Translations under genes and position numbers: made by a program
DNA from: an uncultured Muribaculaceae bacterium
Lineage (GTDB): Bacteria; Bacteroidota; Bacteroidia; Bacteroidales; Muribaculaceae
Assembly (NCBI GenBank): GCA_947174635.1
Contig: CAMWJS010000007.1
Span: forward strand, 1-64,000
DNA length: 64,000 bases
Direction: 5' to 3'
In this document: positions 1 to 6,393 of the stretch, one piece after another
Layout: each line of letters begins with the position of its first letter
Numbering within the stretch: the first letter of the stretch is position 1
Notes under the pieces: model-generated
The model's database searches: none
Seen by the model: the letters and a program-made list of their open reading frames with translations, nothing else
What the model was told of the DNA's origin: nothing

Positions 1-291
1 GCGAGTTCATCGGAAAGGAATGGACAGGATGGCTCAACAGCCGTCGCATACGGTAATATGCGCGATATGGAGCGCATCGCAAGACTTGTCGCGATGGTAT
101 GCGTGGCTCTTGTATGGGCGTATCTCGTTGGTGAACATAAAGATATAAATATTAAACCGATAAGGATTCTGAAACATGGAAGAAAGGCAAAGACTCTTGT
201 CAAGTATGGTTTGGAGGAGATTTCAACCATACTTCTGCGTCCTGCTTATACCCCAAAATTCGATGTTTTCAAATTTTTGTCATGTACTTAA
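1..291 (+). pseudogene. IS4-type transposase remnant with internal deletion
   Basis: This is the 3' part of a DDE transposase of the kind common in Bacteroides insertion sequences, already truncated by the window edge. Bases 3-53 read EFIGKEWTGWLNSRRIR in frame 3, resembling the region around the second catalytic aspartate, and then hit a stop. The match resumes in frame 1 at about base 55 with NMRDMERIARLVAMVCVALV and ends in the characteristic FKFLSCT carboxy terminus at 291. Intact relatives have well over a hundred residues between these two blocks, so I infer a frame-changing internal deletion at about 53-58. The element cannot encode an active enzyme. No terminal inverted repeat was recognised beyond it. 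Confidence 0.75.
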
Positions 292-304
292 GTCCCAGTT
301 ATTA

Positions 305-457
305 TCAGTGAGATATTGCGCGGGTGAAAACTGTTATAAGAGCAGAATGCAGAGTATCAAAGTTCTTATATGGGCGACCAATTATAGAACCATCTTCCTG
401 ACAGAATGAAATAAGCGGGATTACAAGGGATACTGACGTCAGAAGAAACTTTTTCAT
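305..457 (-). pseudogene. Truncated secreted-protein gene, 5' fragment
   Basis: A 50-codon frame starts with ATG at 457 and begins MKKFLLTSVSLVIPLISFCQ, a clear Sec signal peptide with a positive amino end, a hydrophobic core and a possible processing or lipidation site at the cysteine. About 30 further residues follow (EDGSIIGRPYKN and onward) before a stop at 305, immediately beside the transposase remnant. A real exported protein would normally be much longer, so I read this as the amino terminus of a gene cut by the insertion and its later deletion. The mature part is too short to assign a family. It could instead be a genuine short exported peptide. Confidence 0.5.
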
Positions 458-517
458 GATAGTTAAATTGGAGATTTATGGAGTGGATTTGTTGTTTATG
501 AAATGTGTTATGGGAGG

Positions 518-1558
518 TTAGAGCTTTACTAAAGCTTCGAGTTGGGATTTTATGTTTTCGAAGTCTTGGTTCAGGTCGAGGGTGCGATAGTAGATGGTGT
601 TGCCGTCGGCGAATTTTGCCTGATTGTCAGGAACGATTTCTTCCTGTGTTTTGGCGTAAAGCAACATGCCGTCGGTTTTGCCGGTGTGGTTGCGGTCGTG
701 GTTCATCACGTAGGAGAATATCTGATACTGGTTGGCGGAGTGGATTTTGAGTTTGTCAAAATTCTTAGCCATTGACGCGGCATAGTATTTGGTGTCGATA
801 ATCAGTGTGCGGTCGCCGATTGTCAGAAAGATGTCGGTCTGCATTATCGGCAGGATATTGACCGAGGACTCTTCGCGGATGATATTCCAGTCGATCTGTC
901 GTGCGCAGGCTTTGAACTCGGGATGATGACGGCGGTAATATTCCAACACGAATTTTTCGTAGAGGCGGCACATGTGTTCGTCGGAGAACGTATTCATATT
1001 GTATTCGCCGGCATCGGTGGTGAGCAACAAGTTGTCGACGACAAAATAGCATAAATATATCAGCATCTGATATGTACGGCTATTACGGTCGAAGCGGAAC
1101 GCGTTCCATCTGACACGTTTCAAATCGCATTCTCCGACATTGACAAAAAACGGGAGCAGTTTACGCAAAGATGTTTTCCTGGCGGGCGCTACATCCGGGT
1201 GGCTTATCAAAAGTGCGATTGTCGACTTTAAAATGCGATTGAACTCGTTGTCCTCGGAATATTCGTCAAATTCGCATGACAGGATGCGCCTTGCGTTGGC
1301 ATAATTCCTTATGGTCGCGGATATGTCGAGACGTCCGCGCAGGGTCGACATATCATCGGTCTGTCCGACGTACCTGCGGTGTAGACCTTGCTTAAGCTGA
1401 GAAGAGATACCACTACAAATAATTTCAGCAAACAGGTCATAAATACCGTCAAATTTCTCACCGGCGATTTTTTCGTAGCTGTTATGCCTAAGCTCCTGAA
1501 AAGCATAGGTCAGCATGTAGTAAATATTCTTTATAAGTATGCCTTTATCGTCGGTCAT
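518..1558 (-). CDS. mcrC: McrC-like nuclease subunit of a McrBC type IV restriction system
   Basis: 346 residues. McrC is the DNA-cleaving partner of the McrB NTPase in systems that cut modified (for example methylated) foreign DNA. The carboxy-terminal half has a PD-(D/E)XK nuclease pattern: D242 in MQTDIFLTI and D255-T-K257 in LIIDTKYY. The amino-terminal half (GILIKNIYYMLTYAFQEL) is the DNA- and McrB-binding region typical of the LlaJI/McrC family. Its ATG at 1558 overlaps the mcrB stop by 4 bases (1555-1558), so the two are translationally coupled. Length and motifs look intact. The modification recognised cannot be read from the sequence. Confidence 0.9.
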   Translation of the reverse strand: MTDDKGILIKNIYYMLTYAFQELRHNSYEKIAGEKFDGIYDLFAEIICSGISSQLKQGLHRRYVGQTDDMSTLRGRLDISATIRNYANARRILSCEFDEYSEDNEFNRILKSTIALLISHPDVAPARKTSLRKLLPFFVNVGECDLKRVRWNAFRFDRNSRTYQMLIYLCYFVVDNLLLTTDAGEYNMNTFSDEHMCRLYEKFVLEYYRRHHPEFKACARQIDWNIIREESSVNILPIMQTDIFLTIGDRTLIIDTKYYAASMAKNFDKLKIHSANQYQIFSYVMNHDRNHTGKTDGMLLYAKTQEEIVPDNQAKFADGNTIYYRTLDLNQDFENIKSQLEALVKL

Positions 1559-3516
1559 ATCTTCAGTGCTTCAATCAGACGGTTGACGGCGGCCTGCCGT
1601 CTGTCGTCATTATCAAACCAATATTCCTCAAGCATGGGGCAGATGTCATAACGTACAACATTTTCAATCCAATCAGTCGAGGTGTCATGATTGCAGAAAT
1701 AGCTGTGGCCGATACAGAAACCTTCGCCGAGCGAATCGTCGTTTGCTATTGCGGAATTCAGCTGACGTATGACTTCGACGACTTTCTCCACCCGTTTGTC
1801 GTCATGTTTGCTTATCTCGGCTTCGAATCCTGCGGTATCAAGGCCGGGATGCATGGTGAAGAAGCTGAAGCGGCGCCGCAGGGCATAGTCAATCATTGCC
1901 AATGAGCGGTCGGCGGTATTCATCATACCAATGATATACAGATTTTCAGGGACGGCAAATTCTTCCTTTCGGTAGGCGAGCTGAACTGATTTGCCACGAT
2001 AGCCATTTTCAATAAGCATAAGTAGCTCTCCAAATATCTTGCTCAGGTTACCGCGGTTTATCTCATCAATGATGAAAAAATAATCTCTTTCAGCGGGGTC
2101 ATTGGCAGCCTTGCGACAGAATTCATAGAAAACGCCCTCCCTGAGTTCAAATCCGGATGCCGACGGTTTGTATCCCATGATGAAATCCTCATAGGAGTAG
2201 TTCTGATGGAACTGCACCATCTTCACGCGTGAATCGTCGGTCATTCCCATCATGGCATAAGCAAGCCGCTTCGCCGAGAAAGTCTTGCCTACGCCCGGAA
2301 CGCCCTGCAGAATGATGTTTTTCTTATGCCTGAGCAGTTTTTTCAGACTATTGAGATCAGATTCCGACATGAAGACTTCCGAGAGGAATTTTTTATCATC
2401 GTAAGGCTTTGGGGCATCAACCGGTAATAAAGGATTATCGTCTTCGGGATTATCCTGCCGTATTAATTCTATCAGAAAACTATATTCCTCTTCGGAGAGT
2501 CGGAAAAATGAGCCGTTGGGGTTTCTGATGAACTCCATGTCGGCAATTTCAGGACTGTTTTTGAAATCGAACCAGGAGACGGGAGTTGACAGTGTCTCGG
2601 TCTTGACAAAACTGATGGTTTCGCCGTCGCTCGCTTTTGATACTTTGGCAAGCGCAACTATGCATTTAACCGGATTGGCCTCATAACCAATCACTATGTC
2701 ACCGACTTTGGCCTGCTCGAAATTTGCAGGGATACGCCGTTTGTTGCCCTTGTCATTCTTGACGGTGTACACTACCTGCTCGCCGACTTTAATGTCGGAA
2801 AACGTCCAGTATTTCGGGCTGGCCACAAGCCACCAATAGTTTATCTTGCTGCCATCCTGATTAATGTCCGATACCGTGTCTGTTGTTTCGATAGTCGACT
2901 CGGATTTTTGCTTTTGCCAGGCGCCGGTTCTGTTCTTCCAAAGGAAATCATAGTAATCAAAAATATTCTGATCTCCTGCCATCTCCATGAGCCTTCGTTG
3001 TATGGCCGATGTTTTCATGTTCGCGGTGTTCGCAATGCCCATGGCTTCAGCCGCTCCGACGAGATATTCTCTTTTATATATCGGAATGAGACGGAAATCG
3101 GAGTAGAGAAATGCAATTTTCCATTTATAGGAATTGCCTAATTCCTCTATGTCATCAATTGCTTCAAAGTTGCCTATGCGTGCGGCATTGGCTATTCGTA
3201 CTATAGTATTGCGGATTTTGGTAAAAGCCTCCTGTGCTGTTCCCGCTTTAAGGGATGTATACCAGGCATATTTGTCATCCGATACGACACGTGTATCCGA
3301 CGGCCGGTTCTTATAACGGTAAATACCGAATTTGAAAGAAGATCCGCCCCAGAACGAGCCTAAAGAACCTGTCCGGCTCTCTATCCAATAGCAGAACGAA
3401 TCTGATCTGTCGAGATTAGTGTATTCTTCAAGCGTCATTTCCTCCAGTTTCTCTATCGGAAACCGTTCCTGAAAAGAATTATATCGCTGAATCCTTTCCG
3501 CAGTAGTCATTCCCAT
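1555..3516 (-). CDS. mcrB: McrB-like AAA+ NTPase with EVE domain
   Basis: 653 residues with three visible parts. Residues 1-200 are an uncharacterised amino-terminal region resembling the MrcB-type specificity domain. Residues about 226-355 are an EVE domain (NYWWLVASPKYWTFSDIK, ending with a PNGSFFRLSEEEY segment), a YTH/PUA-like fold associated with reading modified bases. Residues 380-653 are the McrB AAA+ motor, with Walker A GVPGVGKT (405-412), Walker B FIIDEINR (481-488) and the family motif MNTADRS (532-538). It should bind modified DNA and translocate using GTP, driving McrC cleavage. ATG at 3516 and another M at 3510 are both possible starts. The end of a MITE-like element lies only 22 bp upstream. 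Confidence 0.9.
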   Translation of the reverse strand: MGMTTAERIQRYNSFQERFPIEKLEEMTLEEYTNLDRSDSFCYWIESRTGSLGSFWGGSSFKFGIYRYKNRPSDTRVVSDDKYAWYTSLKAGTAQEAFTKIRNTIVRIANAARIGNFEAIDDIEELGNSYKWKIAFLYSDFRLIPIYKREYLVGAAEAMGIANTANMKTSAIQRRLMEMAGDQNIFDYYDFLWKNRTGAWQKQKSESTIETTDTVSDINQDGSKINYWWLVASPKYWTFSDIKVGEQVVYTVKNDKGNKRRIPANFEQAKVGDIVIGYEANPVKCIVALAKVSKASDGETISFVKTETLSTPVSWFDFKNSPEIADMEFIRNPNGSFFRLSEEEYSFLIELIRQDNPEDDNPLLPVDAPKPYDDKKFLSEVFMSESDLNSLKKLLRHKKNIILQGVPGVGKTFSAKRLAYAMMGMTDDSRVKMVQFHQNYSYEDFIMGYKPSASGFELREGVFYEFCRKAANDPAERDYFFIIDEINRGNLSKIFGELLMLIENGYRGKSVQLAYRKEEFAVPENLYIIGMMNTADRSLAMIDYALRRRFSFFTMHPGLDTAGFEAEISKHDDKRVEKVVEVIRQLNSAIANDDSLGEGFCIGHSYFCNHDTSTDWIENVVRYDICPMLEEYWFDNDDRRQAAVNRLIEALKI

Positions 3517-3538
3517 GGTTTTATCTTTGATTTTGTTA

Positions 3539-3723
3539 TAAGTAACTGTTTAAAATTATTTTATATCAACCATTCTCATTATTTTAATATTTTGTCGGAG
3601 TCTTTTCTGCCGCTTTATATCTCGTCATCAGTCATGTAGCTCGCTACATTCCTTCTTCCTCAATAAAAATCGGCTAAAAAATCCTTCCGCCATAATATCA
3701 AAATAATTTTGAACAGTTACTTA
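3539..3723 (-). mobile_element. MITE-like element, copy 1 (upstream of mcrB)
   Basis: A 185-bp stretch bounded by terminal inverted repeats starting TAAGTAACTGTT; about 25 bp at each end pair almost perfectly. Read towards mcrB it is about 95% identical by eye to the copy at 35933-36118 (around nine differences). It contains a 34-bp core (3625-3658) with a perfect 7-bp stem, ATGTAGC-GA-GCTACAT. There is no transposase gene, so it is non-autonomous. TA sits at both outer ends, compatible with a TA target-site duplication. In this orientation it holds a 21-codon frame (3628-3693, starting MAEGFFSRFLLRKK). Confidence 0.8.
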
Positions 3724-3793
3724 TATGCAAATCTATAAAAATCCCGGGGATAATAATGCTTTTTCGCAAATAAACCTGTTGCGAAGTTGGATT

Positions 3794-4276
3794 TTATTTG
3801 AGGCGGGAGGTGATGGCGGAGACCATTTCGGGGGCGTTTTGGCAGCCGAAGAGGTATTTTTTGTTGTTGGTCAGGGTTATGAGGAAGCAGTCGGAGGCTT
3901 TGCCGTAGTAGGCGAAGTATTTGCCGATGGAGGGCTCGGTAAAATGACCCCAATAGCCGAAGAATCCGTTGCTTCCACATAAGCGTTTTTCAGCCATTGT
4001 AGGGGAACATAGTTCTGCTGACTTAATGTCGTCGAGTGGAATGCTTTTGATGCGCAGCGGGCGATTTATATTCAAATACTTTTCATCGACTGATATTGAA
4101 AGCGGCACATAGTAAAGAGCTACTGAACATAAACTGACTATGATTCCCAATAACACCCATATTGCCCAGACAACATCTTTATATGCCTGCCAACAGATTA
4201 TCCCGATGAGGACACCAAGGATGAAGAATGTCATTATCACACTATATGTGCTGAGATTTACTTTCTGTTTCATCAC
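3794..4276 (-). CDS. PH-domain-like small membrane protein
   Basis: 160 residues. Two hydrophobic segments at about 13-30 (VIMTFFILGVLIGIICW) and 35-56 form a hairpin in the inner membrane. They are followed by a soluble stretch with the pattern of the bacterial PH-like fold: a run of short strands, VPLSISVDEKYLNINRPLR, LDDIKSAELC, FLITLTNNKKYLFGC, then a final helix (APEMVSAITSRL). Such proteins are widespread in Bacteroidetes without known function. It lies 15 bp downstream of the 75-residue gene on the same strand, suggesting co-transcription. Function not assigned. Confidence 0.7.
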   Translation of the reverse strand: MMKQKVNLSTYSVIMTFFILGVLIGIICWQAYKDVVWAIWVLLGIIVSLCSVALYYVPLSISVDEKYLNINRPLRIKSIPLDDIKSAELCSPTMAEKRLCGSNGFFGYWGHFTEPSIGKYFAYYGKASDCFLITLTNNKKYLFGCQNAPEMVSAITSRLK

Positions 4277-4291
4277 TGCAACCTGTATTTA

Positions 4292-4519
4292 TCAGAATTT
4301 TCTGAATGGATTGACTTTGCCGGACAGATTTCCGTTTTTGACTTCTTTACGATAGGACAGATAGAATTTCACGCAACAGGCTGTTATTACGGCGGCAGAA
4401 CATACTTTCCACCATTCGGTTTCACCATCGATCATACGAATTGTCCTGTCAATTGTCGAGGCAAGTGCTAATATGCCAAGTACAAACCAAATATTACGTT
4501 TCGTTTTATTGGATATCAT
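4292..4519 (-). CDS. Small hypothetical membrane protein
   Basis: 75 residues with two likely transmembrane segments, NIWFVLGILALASTI (about 9-23) and a second at about 38-55 (WWKVCSAAVITACCVKFYL), and a basic tail. It has no recognised family. It precedes the PH-domain-like gene by 15 bp on the same strand, so the two probably form one transcript, possibly expressed with the neighbouring defence genes. The ORF has a normal start and sensible composition, but a short hypothetical frame deserves moderate confidence. Confidence 0.55.
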   Translation of the reverse strand: MISNKTKRNIWFVLGILALASTIDRTIRMIDGETEWWKVCSAAVITACCVKFYLSYRKEVKNGNLSGKVNPFRKF

Positions 4520-4603
4520 GACGAAATAATTTTACAGACAAATTTAAGAATTATTTGTGTTCAGTTGAATATAATGTATAGCTTTTTTCAATAGTCATCG
4601 CAA

Positions 4604-4636
4604 CGAGTTGCAGTCTTTAAGAATCCCCGCAACTCG
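4604..4636. repeat. Inverted repeat in the intergenic region
   Basis: Arms CGAGTTGC (4604-4611) and GCAACTCG (4629-4636) pair perfectly over 8 bp around a 17-base loop. No T-run follows on either strand, so it is not an obvious terminator. It lies between the divergently read 75-residue gene and blaI. Confidence 0.45.
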
Positions 4637-4712
4637 GATGTTGTTTGTAAATGGTTGTATCTAAGCGAAATACGACATGCATCGGTTTTGTAAACTAAAA
4701 AAAATGAATATT

Positions 4713-4756
4713 ACTAATAAATTAGTTGCGTAACTAAAATATTAGGAGTATATTTG
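4713..4756 (+). promoter_or_regulatory. blaI promoter with overlapping palindromic operator
   Basis: Two overlapping palindromes, ACTAAT-AA-ATTAGT (4713-4726) and TTAGTT-GCGT-AACTAA (4722-4737), form a dyad of the type bound by BlaI/MecI/CopY repressors. A Bacteroidetes promoter lies within and beside it: TTG at 4726-4728, 20 bp, then TATATTTG at 4749-4756. The -33 element is inside the second palindrome, so bound repressor would block initiation. I infer autorepression of the blaI-M56-receptor operon, relieved when the M56 protease inactivates BlaI. Confidence 0.7.
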
Positions 4757-4799
4757 CGGTGTAGTTAATTTGTCTTATTGCATAATTGTTTTGGTGCAC

Positions 4800-5159
4800 A
4801 TGAAAAAGTTATCAGAAAGAGAAGAGGAGATTATGAGTATTCTTTGGAGCAATGGCCCGCTGTTTGTTCGCGAAATTGTCGACATGTTGCCGGAACCACG
4901 TCCGCACTTCAACACCATCGCGACTTTCCTGAAAGGTCTTGAGGGGAAGGGATGGGTAAAGAAAGAGATGGTGGGCAATGCCAACCGCTATTGTGCCGTC
5001 AAGGATGTAGAGCCGTATCGCGAGAACACTTTGAAAAATGTTATATCGAGATTTTTCGGAGGCTCATCGTTCAATCTCGTTTCGACTCTGACGCGCAACG
5101 AGTCAATATCGGCTGACGAATTGAGAGAGCTGATTGACATGATTGAAAAGAAGAAATAA
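4800..5159 (+). CDS. blaI: BlaI/MecI/CopY family transcriptional repressor
   Basis: 119 residues. A winged-helix DNA-binding domain (residues about 4-70: LSEREEEIMSILWSNGPLFVREIVDML, then HFNTIATFLKGLEGKGWVKKE) is followed by a short dimerisation tail. Members repress a neighbouring operon until a membrane M56 peptidase triggers their cleavage. I chose the ATG at 4800 (MKKLSEREEE) over an upstream TTG at 4770, because the family begins here and the promoter -7 element ends at 4756. The next gene, an M56 peptidase, starts 4 bp after the stop. A dyad operator sits over the promoter. Confidence 0.9.
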   Translation: MKKLSEREEEIMSILWSNGPLFVREIVDMLPEPRPHFNTIATFLKGLEGKGWVKKEMVGNANRYCAVKDVEPYRENTLKNVISRFFGGSSFNLVSTLTRNESISADELRELIDMIEKKK

Positions 5160-5163
5160 GGCT

Positions 5164-6312
5164 ATGGGATCTCTCGCTCTATATTCTCTCTATGTGGCGC
5201 TTTTGCTGGCTGTGTCATATCTATTGTATAAATGGACATTGTCATCGGCTACATTCTTCCGTTTCAACCGCATAGTATTGATGTCAATATATGCTTTCTC
5301 CCTACTTGCTGTTCCGGCCTACAATGCGCTGTCGGCCGATGTCCCAGTCGGCAGTCCTGTAAATCCTATGGAGGAGATTTCTGCCGAGATGGCCAGCCTG
5401 TCGGACACTGCGGCTCCGCTATGGCCGAGAGCGATAGCCATTGTCTATGCAATCGGAATAGCAGTATCTTTGATATTTGCCATTCGTTCGATTATCAGAA
5501 TTGTATGTATCATAAAAGAGGGTCGGCACTCAAAATGCGACGGTTACACTCTCGTAGTCACCAGCAATGCATGTGCGCCTTTCAGTTGGGGCAGATACAT
5601 TGTCGTTCCGGCCTCGGTTGATGCTAAGGATATGCCATTGATAATCGAGCACGAAAAGAGCCATCTGCGACACCGTCATTGGATAGAGCTTGCGGTGGCC
5701 CAGATAGTGGCTATATTCAACTGGTTCAACCCAGCCGCATATCTGATGATTAAGGAGGTGCAGGATGTTCATGAATTTGAGGTGGACAATGATGTCATCA
5801 GTCAGGGTTATGACGAAAAGGAATACCAGATGCTTCTGCTTCGAAGCGCTGTAGGCTCATCGTTACACAGCATTGCTGACGGATTGACGCGAAGTCGGCT
5901 CAAGACAAGGTTGAGAATGATGATGACTGAAAAGAGTCGGCCGACACGAAGGCTTTATGCCTGCATGATAATGCCTATAGTGACTCTTGCGATAATCGGT
6001 GTGCGCAACAGTGCTTTTGCAGAGACGTTATCGCAGATTGATGACGCTGCCATACTGACGACCTACACCGACGAGGTGAAATACAGTATAGACACAACTG
6101 ACAATGGCATGCTGTCACACTCGATATTCTATCACTCCGACGGATATCTCACGAGCGTAAGTATCGAACTGGCAAAGAGCGGACCGGAGCCAAAAATATA
6201 CATCAACGGGCATGTCAGTTCGCGGAGCGGATTGCGAGGCCTGCGTGCCGATAAAATTGATTTTATCGTTGGCGACAATCGCAATCACCGCTTTGTCATA
6301 AAAACGAAGTAA
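5164..6312 (+). CDS. M56 family (BlaR1/MecR1-like) membrane metallopeptidase
   Basis: 382 residues from the ATG at 5164. An upstream TTG at 5143 is inside blaI and less likely. There are transmembrane segments at about 2-24, 37-55 and 90-112, and a fourth at 264-280. The zinc site H163-E-K-S-H167 lies on the cytoplasmic loop, with the downstream acidic DVHEFEVDND helix characteristic of M56. The external tail (281-382) is short and is not a penicillin-binding sensor domain, so the signal is probably not a beta-lactam directly. With blaI and the receptor gene it forms a sense-and-derepress cassette: signal, then peptidase activation, BlaI cleavage and receptor expression. Confidence 0.88.
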   Translation: MGSLALYSLYVALLLAVSYLLYKWTLSSATFFRFNRIVLMSIYAFSLLAVPAYNALSADVPVGSPVNPMEEISAEMASLSDTAAPLWPRAIAIVYAIGIAVSLIFAIRSIIRIVCIIKEGRHSKCDGYTLVVTSNACAPFSWGRYIVVPASVDAKDMPLIIEHEKSHLRHRHWIELAVAQIVAIFNWFNPAAYLMIKEVQDVHEFEVDNDVISQGYDEKEYQMLLLRSAVGSSLHSIADGLTRSRLKTRLRMMMTEKSRPTRRLYACMIMPIVTLAIIGVRNSAFAETLSQIDDAAILTTYTDEVKYSIDTTDNGMLSHSIFYHSDGYLTSVSIELAKSGPEPKIYINGHVSSRSGLRGLRADKIDFIVGDNRNHRFVIKTK

Positions 6313-6393
6313 TCAGATAATCATTTAACATACAGTGTGTTTGCTCCTTGCAGATGTCGGGGGCTGCCCATGCTGTACCTAAAAATAATACGT

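Noticed and set aside
176..409. Plus-strand 77-codon frame beside the transposase
   Set aside because: It overlaps the transposase end in another frame and the minus-strand signal-peptide frame, and has no family-like pattern.
4770..4799. Upstream TTG start for blaI
   Set aside because: It leaves a leader of only about 7 nt after the promoter and adds residues absent from the family.
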